In this document: piece by piece, positions 17,782 to 25,183 of the stretch
Numbering within the stretch: the stretch's first letter is position 1
Layout: every line of letters starts with the position of its first letter
Assembly (NCBI GenBank): GCA_964442735.1
Contig: CAYUAP010000010.1
Span: 1 to 64,000, forward strand
Direction: 5' to 3'
DNA length: 64,000 nucleotides
Source of the DNA: JAUNBG01 sp964442735
GTDB lineage: Bacteria; Planctomycetota; Planctomycetia; Pirellulales; Thermoguttaceae
The notes under the pieces: generated by a model
Seen by the model: the letters and a program-made list of their open reading frames with translations, nothing else
What the model was told of the DNA's origin: nothing
The model's database searches: none
Translations under genes and position numbers: made by a program

Positions 17782-19545
17782 ATGAAATGGTCTAAAACAT
17801 TGATACCCACAATGAAGGAAACTCCTGATGGTGCAGAGATTCCGAGTCATATTTTAATGCTGCGCGCCGGTTTGATATCACAGGTCATGGCCGGAGCCTA
17901 TTCCTATCTTCCGTTAGGGCTTCGTTCCCTGCAAAAGGCAATTGGTATTGTGCGCGAAGAGATGAACGCGGCAGGTTGTATTGAAGTCTTTTTGACGGCA
18001 ATGTGTCCTATTTCCCTTTACGAGCAGACGCATCGGGTGGAAGCGTTCGGTGATGTTTTGGTAAAAGCGGTTCTACCACGCGCTGGTAAAAAGGTTCCAA
18101 TCGCCTTCTGTCCGACCCATGAAGAGGAGATTACGGATCTGGTGGCCCATTATATTTCCAGTTATCGACAACTTCCGATCACGTTATATCAGATTCAGAC
18201 GAAGTTCCGAAACGAGGAACGTCCTAAATTCGGTATTCTTCGAACGAGTGAATTCATGATGAAGGATGCGTACAGTTTCCATACGAATTTGGAGTCGCTT
18301 AATGAAACCTACAAGGTTATGTACGCCGCCTATTGCCGTATATTCAAGCGTTGTGGACTGCATTATCTGCCTGTAGAGGCGGAGTCGGGACCTATTGGTG
18401 GTGATGCCTCGCATGAATTCATGATTCCGTCGCCCAATGGGGAGGACAAGGTCGTCTGCTGTCCCGTCTGTCATTATGCCGCCAATACGGAGAAGGCGGA
18501 GATCGGAGGAACCGGACCGGAAGCCCCTGATGATAGTGTTCCGCGTAAACCACTGACACTCAAGGAGACTCCGAATGTTCATACCATTGACCATGTTTGT
18601 ACCTTCTTTAAGGCAAAACAGCAGCAGGTTGTTAAAACCTTGATCTATTCGATTGACGGAGTTCCCGTTGCGGTTCTTGTTCGCGGTGATCACGATGTAA
18701 ACGAAAACAAACTGAAACGGGCACTCCAGGCGGATTCCGTTGAACTAGCGAATGAAGAGACGATAGAAAAAGTAACAGGAGCCCCTGTCGGCTTCGCGGG
18801 TCCGGTGGGACTCAAGGAAAAAATACGTATTGTGGCCGATTATACGATTCGGGGTATGGTCAATTATATTGTCGGGGCCAATCAGCCGGAGAAACATTAT
18901 TTGAACGCCAATATGGTTCGTGACTTCGATGTAGACTTGTTTGCCGATCTGCGTAATGCGGAAGCAGGTGATCCCTGTCCACACTGTATGGAAAAAATGA
19001 CGATTCGAAACGCAATTGAAGTCGGACATGTCTTCAAACTGGGAACGAAATATTCCGAAGCCTTGAATGCGAAGTTCGCGGATGTCGACGAAACTCTCAA
19101 GACCGTTATTATGGGCTGTTACGGAATCGGTGTCAATCGTATTGTCGCCGGAATAGTGGAAACGAGTTACGATGATCATGGTATTATCTGGCCTATGGCG
19201 CTAGCTCCCTATGAAGTCTGTATTAGTCCGGTTAAGGTGGACGAAGAGAGTATGGCGGTTGCCAATCGTCTGCACGACGAATTAACGGCACAAGGAATTG
19301 AGGTTCTTCTGGATGATCGGGATCAACGGGCTGGGGTTAAGTTTAAGGATGCCGACTTAATTGGGTTCCCCCTCCGAATTACGATTGGTACCAAAGGCCT
19401 GACCGAAGGTAAACTGGAGCTTAAATGGCGCTGGAACACTGATTCGGAAATGATCGCACTCGAAGGTGCCGTTGAACAAATTACAGCACTGGTCCAGGAA
19501 GAGCGAAAAACAGGGGCCCGATTCACCGCCTCCAAAAAAGTGTAA
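17782..19545 (+). CDS. proS: Prolyl-tRNA synthetase, bacterial type
   Basis: Class II synthetase charging tRNA-Pro, 587 residues, the usual size for the bacterial form with the inserted editing domain. Motif 1 surrounds GLRSLQKA, motif 2 is near FRNEERPKFGILRTSEFMMKD, and motif 3 includes GCYGIGVNR. The INS (YbaK-like) domain lies between about 225 and 400 and should clear mischarged Ala-tRNA-Pro. The C-terminal anticodon-binding domain contains LLDDRDQRAGVKFKDADLIG. A GGAG lies upstream of ATG 17782. It is followed on the same strand by YhcH and rlmN genes. Confidence 0.96.
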   Translation: MKWSKTLIPTMKETPDGAEIPSHILMLRAGLISQVMAGAYSYLPLGLRSLQKAIGIVREEMNAAGCIEVFLTAMCPISLYEQTHRVEAFGDVLVKAVLPRAGKKVPIAFCPTHEEEITDLVAHYISSYRQLPITLYQIQTKFRNEERPKFGILRTSEFMMKDAYSFHTNLESLNETYKVMYAAYCRIFKRCGLHYLPVEAESGPIGGDASHEFMIPSPNGEDKVVCCPVCHYAANTEKAEIGGTGPEAPDDSVPRKPLTLKETPNVHTIDHVCTFFKAKQQQVVKTLIYSIDGVPVAVLVRGDHDVNENKLKRALQADSVELANEETIEKVTGAPVGFAGPVGLKEKIRIVADYTIRGMVNYIVGANQPEKHYLNANMVRDFDVDLFADLRNAEAGDPCPHCMEKMTIRNAIEVGHVFKLGTKYSEALNAKFADVDETLKTVIMGCYGIGVNRIVAGIVETSYDDHGIIWPMALAPYEVCISPVKVDEESMAVANRLHDELTAQGIEVLLDDRDQRAGVKFKDADLIGFPLRITIGTKGLTEGKLELKWRWNTDSEMIALEGAVEQITALVQEERKTGARFTASKKV

Positions 19546-19700
19546 AACAAGATACGAACAATAATAAATTTTGGGAAATAATAAAAATCATGTATCAGGT
19601 CCTATCGGTATTAATTTTGGTTTGCAGTAGTTTTTTACTTGTATCCCCCGTAAATCAGGTTTCTAACGGTCATAATACCGTTGTCAAGAAGGAGAAAGCG

Positions 19701-20201
19701 ATGTTTTATGGTAAATTATCGGAGATGGATTCCACTTCACCGTGTTTGACTCAATATCCGGAATCGGTTCGCAAGGCGTTCGATTGGTTAAAGAAAAATG
19801 ACTTGACCAAGCTACCCATCGGGAAAACGGTTATTGATGGGGATAATGTCTATGTCAATATATCGGAATACGAACCGAAGCCGGTAACGGAAGCTGTGGG
19901 AGAAGCGCATCGTCAATATATCGATATCCAGATTCTTCTATCGGGAGAAGAACTCGTTGGCTGTATGCCCATGTCCGATGATCTTCCCATTGTAAAGGAA
20001 TACGACACGCAAAAAGATTATCTGCTTGTGGATAAAAAAGTCATGCCGTTTTTAGCGATAGAGGAAGATTCGCCCAATCGACTGATTTTAAAGGAGGGAA
20101 TGTTCGTTCTATTTACGCCGAAAGATCTTCATGCCCCAAGTTTAGTCAGTAAAAAGGGGATTAAGGTCAAGAAGGCCGTTTTTAAATGCAAGGTTAAATA
20201 G
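19701..20201 (+). CDS. YhcH/YjgK/YiaL-family protein
   Basis: Cupin-like sugar-associated family (DUF386), often found with sialic acid or other sugar catabolism genes; enzymatic role uncertain. Family motifs are EAHRQYIDIQILLSGEE and FTPKDLHAPSL, including likely metal-binding His/Glu residues. ATG 19701 has a strong AAGGAG at 19689-19694 and matches the family N-terminus (MFYGKLSEMD), giving 166 residues. The frame also opens at ATG 19590, which would add 37 residues that look like a signal peptide (LSVLILVCSSFLL) but have no ribosome site. It sits 9 bases before rlmN, with no other sugar genes nearby. Confidence 0.85.
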   Translation: MFYGKLSEMDSTSPCLTQYPESVRKAFDWLKKNDLTKLPIGKTVIDGDNVYVNISEYEPKPVTEAVGEAHRQYIDIQILLSGEELVGCMPMSDDLPIVKEYDTQKDYLLVDKKVMPFLAIEEDSPNRLILKEGMFVLFTPKDLHAPSLVSKKGIKVKKAVFKCKVK

Positions 20202-20210
20202 TGAACAGAC

Positions 20211-21287
20211 ATGCCTCAACGATATTTTTTAGACCAGACGAAGGAGGAATTGGAGCTTCAATTTAAGGAGCTTGGTCTTCCCCATTACCGATTAGGTCAG
20301 GTTCGGCGTTGGATATTTTCGCGCAAAACGGATCGAGTTGAGGCCATGACTGATTTATCGAAGGAACTTCGTCGTACACTGTCTCAATATTATACGGTCA
20401 GTGAAACGGAAGGATCCCTCTATTCCGGCCAACTTGTCAAGGAGTATGTATCATCGGATGAAACGCGGAAGATACTCCTGGAGTTTCCGGACGGAAATCG
20501 GGTGGAGTCGGTTTTATTACGGGATGACCGGAATCATCGTACCGGTTGTATTAGTACCCAGGTTGGTTGTGCAATGGGGTGTCGTTTCTGTGCCAGCGGT
20601 CTGGACGGATATATCCGCAATTTAACGCGCGGTGAAATTCTGGAGCAGATACTCCGATTAAACGCTCTTCTGCCAATAGACGAACGATTAACGCATTTAG
20701 TGATCATGGGAACCGGCGAACCAACGCTCAATTTAGATGCCCTTTTATCAGCGTTATCGGATGCTACGGCCCAGGACGGTCTGGATATTGGCAATCGCAG
20801 GGTAACGATATCGACCGTTGGTCTTCCGGATGGTATTCGCAAAATGGCAGATGCCAATATTCCCTATAAACTGGCTGTATCACTCCATGCCTCCAATGAC
20901 GAACTCCGTAATCAGATCATACCCCAGAATCGGCATACGGGAATAGACGCAATTTTAAATGCCGCAGATTTCTATTTTCAATCGACCGGGCGACGTGTCA
21001 CCTATGAATATATTCTGATTGCCGATCTGAATTCGAAGCCGGTTCATGCCCGGGAACTGGCCCGACTTTTAAAACGACGAACCGCTATCGTCAATTTAAT
21101 TCCCTATAATCCGATAGAGGAACTCCCCTATAAAGCACCTTCATCCAATACGGTTGAACAATTCGAATCGATACTCAAGCAGGAGGAAATACAGGTTAAG
21201 ACAAGGATTCGCAAGGGCGATCGAATTAACGCCGCTTGTGGTCAGCTTCGCCGTGGATATCGTCCTGACGAAAAACATCCGGAATAA
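20211..21287 (+). CDS. rlmN: 23S rRNA (adenine2503-C2)/tRNA A37 methyltransferase
   Basis: Radical-SAM methyltransferase acting on A2503 of 23S rRNA and A37 of some tRNAs. The 358-residue protein has the 4Fe-4S cysteines in CAMGCRFC (C120, C124, C127), plus the two mechanistic cysteines at the expected places: C113 (TGCISTQ) and C343 (INAACGQLR). The GTGEP stretch of the SAM-binding region is present. It starts 9 bases after the YhcH gene, so the two are likely co-transcribed. It is convergent with the GDPD gene, 41 bases away. Presence of the C-terminal Cys argues for RlmN over inactive relatives. Confidence 0.95.
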   Translation: MPQRYFLDQTKEELELQFKELGLPHYRLGQVRRWIFSRKTDRVEAMTDLSKELRRTLSQYYTVSETEGSLYSGQLVKEYVSSDETRKILLEFPDGNRVESVLLRDDRNHRTGCISTQVGCAMGCRFCASGLDGYIRNLTRGEILEQILRLNALLPIDERLTHLVIMGTGEPTLNLDALLSALSDATAQDGLDIGNRRVTISTVGLPDGIRKMADANIPYKLAVSLHASNDELRNQIIPQNRHTGIDAILNAADFYFQSTGRRVTYEYILIADLNSKPVHARELARLLKRRTAIVNLIPYNPIEELPYKAPSSNTVEQFESILKQEEIQVKTRIRKGDRINAACGQLRRGYRPDEKHPE

Positions 21288-21328
21288 ACATTACACTCCA
21301 AACATATTGTTTTACTGCTGTACAGAAT

Positions 21329-22162
21329 TTATTTCGCTCTTTCTTCCAAAACGATATCGGGACGGTTTGTGGTAATTGACTCTATTTTCCAATTGATCAT
21401 ACGACGGATATCGTCCTTGTTATCGACAGTCCAGCACCAGACAGAAATGTTCGCATCCCGTAATTTTTTGAGTAATTCCGGAGAAAGGGAGGAATAGGCA
21501 ATATCGACAACATTCGTATGGCATTCCTTTAAGGTTTTGATGATAATTTCGGCCATTTGTTCCGGAGTATATTCGCTTTGTTTATAGCTACAGAGCCAGG
21601 CTGTACAAATTTCCGGTCCGAATTCTCGATATTTTTTTACACGAGTTGCCTCGAAATCGATAATTACGGCTGTTTTTTCCATTTTGTGTTTGCGAATCAT
21701 GTCAACAACCTCTTTTTCGAAGCCAAATTCTTTAACTTCGATAACAGGACGACATTTTGTCCCCTTTAGGAGGAGCATGGCAGCTTCGAAGGTAGGAACT
21801 TTTTCGCCCTTGAATTTTCCATCGAATTCTTTTTTACATTTATTGGGTTCATAATTACGAAGTTGTCCGAAGGTCAGATCGGAGATTTTTTTATCGATAC
21901 CGGCAGTACGTTTGAGGGAAGCATCGTGTGATAGAACAATAACGCCATCAGAAGTGCGACGCAGGTCCATTTCACAACCTTGTGCACCACTTTTAATAGC
22001 TCCCATTATGGAACTGGTCGTATTTTCAGGATAGAAGGCCGAAAATCCGCGATGGGCGACTACCGGTGTTTGCGGAATCGGTGGAAACACTTCCTGGGAA
22101 TACATTTGAGTACACAAACTTAATACCAATAACAACAGAAACAATGAATTTGTTTTTTTCAT
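21329..22162 (-). CDS. Secreted glycerophosphodiester phosphodiesterase-family protein
   Basis: GDPD-fold TIM barrel that hydrolyses glycerophosphodiesters to glycerol-3-phosphate and an alcohol; exported. From ATG 22162 (AAGGAAA upstream) the 277-residue protein has a signal peptide (MKKTNSLFLLLLVLSLC, cut near YSQ). Catalytic residues line up: AHRG (36-39), E46 in YPEN, E64 and D66 in CEMDLRRT, H79 in LSHD. A later ACT-type metal residue is E in IEVKEF. An ATG at 22216 also opens the frame, but it would bury the signal peptide. Likely use is phospholipid head-group scavenging. Confidence 0.9.
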   Translation of the reverse strand: MKKTNSLFLLLLVLSLCTQMYSQEVFPPIPQTPVVAHRGFSAFYPENTTSSIMGAIKSGAQGCEMDLRRTSDGVIVLSHDASLKRTAGIDKKISDLTFGQLRNYEPNKCKKEFDGKFKGEKVPTFEAAMLLLKGTKCRPVIEVKEFGFEKEVVDMIRKHKMEKTAVIIDFEATRVKKYREFGPEICTAWLCSYKQSEYTPEQMAEIIIKTLKECHTNVVDIAYSSLSPELLKKLRDANISVWCWTVDNKDDIRRMINWKIESITTNRPDIVLEERAK

Positions 22163-22254
22163 TATAAATTTCCTTAATATTGAACCAGAGTGAATAATAC
22201 AGGTACGAATCTTCATGTTCCGTCCTCTTTTCGTCGTCTATTATATACAAATTT

Positions 22255-22372
22255 TTCTACTGTTCACAGGGTGGTGTGATAAAATCTGTTATTTTGACAG
22301 CAGGACTGGAACGCGGACATCTCGTCCACCTCGCCGCTAAACTGGCATCCCGCCTGTTTCAAAAAAAGGAAT
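22255..22372 (+). repeat. Third dispersed repeat family (C), degenerate
   Basis: CTGTTCACAGGGTGGTGTGATAAA...GACAG...GGAACGC resembles 35722-35825 and, reversed, part of 45604-45664. Copies are diverged; family status is tentative. Confidence 0.45.
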
Positions 22373-22375
22373 TTC

Positions 22376-22681
22376 GTAACCATTCATGAACGATTTTGGA
22401 ACCATGGATATCACGGATAAACACAGATAGTCTACGATAAAATACAATATTTTACAATAACAGACTAAACATTTTATCTGTTATACGTTAGGACGTTATA
22501 AATTCGGCATTTCCTGGGAGCGCGGACGTCTCGTCCGCATCTCCGCAAAACAGGCGTCTCGCCTGTTTTGAACAATAGATTTTTATAACGGCCTTGAGTA
22601 TATAATAAATAATTTTATCATAAAAAAGTTTGTTTGCCAAAAAACTATCCATGGTTTCACTTTATATCCGTGAATGGTTAC
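22376..22681 (+). repeat. Element A copy with element B inserted in its middle
   Basis: Left arm GTAACCATTCATGAACG... (22376 to ~22491), right arm TAATAAATAATTTTATC...GAATGGTTAC (22604-22681). The B copy at 22492-22603 separates them at the point where intact A copies read CTATNATNATAAATAA. Confidence 0.9.
22492..22603 (+). repeat. Element B copy, short form, nested in A
   Basis: TATACGTTAGGACGTTATAAA at the left and CGGCCTTGAGTATA at the right. It lacks the inner GCCTGACGGCAGGC palindrome, so the second hairpin is simply GCGGACG-TCT-CGTCCGC. Confidence 0.9.
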
Positions 22682-22780
22682 GGAATTTAAAACGACCTTG
22701 AGTATACTTGTCGTTACCCTCCATTCATGAACATTCCAAGTGGTGGTGATATAGTCATGCCCAGTATAACTTCGTCGGTA

Positions 22781-22960
22781 TGTCTGGTGTCTGTGTGTCT
22801 GTGTGTCTGTGTGTCTGTGTATCTGTGTGTCTGGTGTCTGTGTGTCTGTGTGTCTGTGTGTCTGTGTGTCTGTGTGTCTGGTGTCTGTGTGTCTGGTGTC
22901 TGTTTGTCTATCTGTCTATCTGTCAGTCTGTCTATCTGTCTATCTGTCTGTCTGTCTGTC
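22781..22960. repeat. GTGTCTGT / GTCTATCT microsatellite
   Basis: About 180 bases of TGTGTCTG units followed by CTATCTGT units. A shorter version lies at 23604-23677 inside the duplicated segment. Confidence 0.95.
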
Positions 22961-22987
22961 AAAAAAAACGGAAGATTTTAAAACAGT

Positions 22988-23287
22988 CTATAGTTCCTTG
23001 ATAAACTCGTCAATATCTTTACAATTCAGGGCTGTTATAAAGAGTGCATCAACGGTATCGAGATTATTTTGTTTTCTAATTTTATCCTGAATTTCTTCCG
23101 GAATGGACTTAAAGCGATTTTCCAAAATAGAAATTATTCCTTCTATTTTACCTTCTATTTTTCCTTCTATTTTTCCTTCTATTTTTCCTTCTATTTTAGA
23201 TTCTCTTTTAATTTTACCGATTAAAGTAACCATTTTTTTTCCTCCTTTTTTTATTGAATAAATAAAAGACATCACAGAGTGACGATA
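22988..23287 (-). pseudogene. 3' fragment of the Rpn-family nuclease gene
   Basis: Nearly identical to the last ~95 codons of the intact gene at 23705-24841: GGKKMVTLIGKIKRE, then KIEG repeats (five here against three in the intact copy), then the same C-terminus ending FIKEL. Homology stops at 23287 (GACGATATA), exactly where an element B begins. The nuclease core is missing, so it is presumably non-functional. An ORF reading on into the repeat (to 23476) is an artefact. Confidence 0.88.
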
Positions 23288-23426
23288 TATACTGTACGAC
23301 GTTATAAAGGTATTTCCCGGGAGCGCGGACGCCATGCCTGACGGCAGGCAGGTCTCGTCCGCATCTCCGCAAAACAGGCGTCTCGCCTGTTTTGAACAAT
23401 AGATTTTTATAACGGCCTTGAGTATA
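23288..23426 (+). repeat. Element B copy at the duplication junction
   Basis: Full-length B (TATACTGTACGACGTTATAAA ... CTTGAGTATA, 139 bp). Its left side abuts the broken Rpn gene fragment and its right side abuts a right half of element A. Confidence 0.92.
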
Positions 23427-23505
23427 TAATAAATAATTTTATCATAAAAAAGTTTGTTTGCCAAAAAACTATCCATGGTTTCACTTTATATCCGTGAATG
23501 GTTAC
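23427..23505 (+). repeat. Right half of element A (duplicated)
   Basis: Identical to 22604-22681: TAATAAATAATTTTATC through GAATGGTTAC. No left half is present; B replaces it. Confidence 0.9.
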
Positions 23506-23603
23506 GGAATTTAAAACGACCTTGAGTATACTTGTCGTTACCCTCCATTCATGAACATTCCAAGTGGTGGTGATATAGTCATGCCCAGTATAACTTCGTC
23601 GGT

Positions 23604-23677
23604 ATGTCTGGTATCTGGTGTCTGGTGTCTGTGTGTCTATCTGTATGTCTGTCTATCTGTCTATCTGTCTGTCTGTC
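23604..23677. repeat. Shorter GTCT microsatellite in second duplicate copy
   Basis: Same flanks as 22781-22960 but only about 74 bases, so the array changed length after (or during) duplication. Confidence 0.92.
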
Positions 23678-23704
23678 AAAAAAACCGGAAGATTTTAAAA
23701 CAGT

Positions 23705-24841
23705 CTATAGTTCCTTGATAAACTCGTCAATATCTTTACAATTCAGGGCTGTTATAAAGAGTGCATCAACGGTATCGAGATTATTTTGTTTTCTAATTTT
23801 ATCCTGAATTTCTTCCGGAATGGACTTAAAGCGATTTTCCAAAATAGAAATTATTCCTTCTATTTTACCTTCTATTTTACCTTCTATTTTACATTCTCTT
23901 TTAATTTTACCGATTAAAGTAACCATTTTTTTTCCTCCTTTTTTATTGAATAAATAAAAGACATCACAGAGTGACGATATATTATCTTCGGTTATTTGTG
24001 TACTATTTGATACAACGTAGGCAAAAATAGCATCGGCGAGTAGTTTATAATACAGATCACCTGCATAGGGTTGAAGTGCTAAAAGTGCCTCCATTGTTAT
24101 ATCATTAATTTCAGGATCGTGAATTGACTGCATAATTCGCATAATATACAATAATTCAGGAGCGTCTTTATCAGAGAGAAGTGTATTCGGGTTTGGATCT
24201 TGTAAATTAATAATAACGGGTTCCATATTCAAAAAGGATTTTTGAATAATCTTTAATTCTCCTCGCATTTCCGGAGTTTTTTTATCTTTTGGTATCATTA
24301 TTTTATGATAAAGGTCTTTAAGTCGGGAAGGACCCTTAAAATTTTTTCCTGGTGCCTGATTTATAATGACACCCATCGTTGGAGAAAAGAAAAAACATGG
24401 TACTTTTAATTGTATTGCTTGTCGCCATTCCTCCATCATACTAAAAATGGAATATCGAGCCGTTTGAAAAACCGTCATACGATCTTTATATGATTTATGC
24501 TCCAATATAACACGAAGTTGAATTCCAAAATTCATTTCTTTAAAAGGAATATAGTAAACCAGGTCGGGCATATGTTCATGAAATGCATTATCCTTGAGAG
24601 GAACGGTTATGACTTGTAATTGATTAAAATCGAGTAGCAGACTAAAATTTGGAAATTTAAGTTTAAAGAGAGCTTGTGCAAAAACTCTAGCAAAAATAAC
24701 GAGTCCAAAAACATATTTAAAAAAGGCGTCATGCTTAACATGAAACAATTTTATTAAGTCAATGACGGTTAATCGGTCGAATGTTTTTTGTACTTGACCT
24801 TCGTTTTCCACCTTTTGTTGGTTTTCATTATTATCAGTCAT
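23705..24841 (-). CDS. Rpn-family recombination-promoting nuclease / PD-(D/E)XK transposase-like protein
   Basis: About 378 residues from ATG 24841 (AGGA upstream). It belongs to the Rpn/YhgA-like family of PD-(D/E)XK nucleases that promote RecA-independent recombination. Motifs: KHDAFFKYVFG near the N-terminus, HMPDLVYYI and ILEHKSYKDR (the D...ExK core). The C-terminal region has KIEG repeats (12-bp units), typical of this family's variable tails. A longer frame to 25039 runs through 21-bp repeats and is unlikely to be translated. Its 3' third is duplicated just downstream as a broken copy. The family often shows frequent partial copies. Confidence 0.85.
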   Translation of the reverse strand: MTDNNENQQKVENEGQVQKTFDRLTVIDLIKLFHVKHDAFFKYVFGLVIFARVFAQALFKLKFPNFSLLLDFNQLQVITVPLKDNAFHEHMPDLVYYIPFKEMNFGIQLRVILEHKSYKDRMTVFQTARYSIFSMMEEWRQAIQLKVPCFFFSPTMGVIINQAPGKNFKGPSRLKDLYHKIMIPKDKKTPEMRGELKIIQKSFLNMEPVIINLQDPNPNTLLSDKDAPELLYIMRIMQSIHDPEINDITMEALLALQPYAGDLYYKLLADAIFAYVVSNSTQITEDNISSLCDVFYLFNKKGGKKMVTLIGKIKRECKIEGKIEGKIEGIISILENRFKSIPEEIQDKIRKQNNLDTVDALFITALNCKDIDEFIKEL

Positions 24842-24866
24842 ATTATTCCTGTAGAAGAAAATGTTG

Positions 24867-24930
24867 TTATCTCTCAAGATATGTTTGTTATCTTTTAAGA
24901 TGTATTGATTATCTTTTAAGACATATTGAT
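24867..24930. repeat. Three 21-bp repeats upstream of the Rpn gene
   Basis: Units based on TTATCTTTTAAGATGTATTGA; each contains a small palindrome (TCTTTTAAGA or TCTCAAGA). They lie 26 bases upstream of ATG 24841, so they may be operators or simply a minisatellite. Confidence 0.7.
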
Positions 24931-25106
24931 GGGCATTTCCGAAAACCGTCCGGGGACTCTTGTGTCTCGACGGACCCTTTCCCTGTTTTACAGGACTTGG
25001 TAAAATCGAAAAATAGAAAAAACGGGTTTTAAGAATCACCTTTTATATTTTAGTTTGTGATGGCGATAATACAAGATATAAAATTTTGGAAATAATAAAA
25101 ATAGTC

Positions 25107-25156
25107 GAATAAAACGATCCCCGGGACTTCAATCAATATTGAAATTCACGGGGATT
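25107..25156 (-). terminator. Rho-independent-type terminator of clpB
   Basis: On the minus strand, ATCCCCG...TTTCAAT-AT-TGATTGAAG...CGGGGAT forms a long imperfect stem (25118-25156), followed by a T-rich tract (CGTTTTATTC). It starts about 28 bases after the clpB stop. Confidence 0.75.
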
Positions 25157-25183
25157 TGTAATGTTTCTTCTGTAAAGCGGTGT

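Larger units (their letters stand above)
22217..22987. other. Repeat-rich region upstream of the GDPD gene
   Basis: Holds a degenerate family-C repeat, an element A with a nested B copy, a 95-bp single-copy stretch also found at 23512-23606, and a GTCT microsatellite. Open frames here are due to the microsatellite. Confidence 0.8.

Noticed and set aside
22727..23090. Cys/Val/Ser-rich plus-strand open frames
   Set aside because: They translate the GTCT microsatellite and element sequences; no ribosome site.
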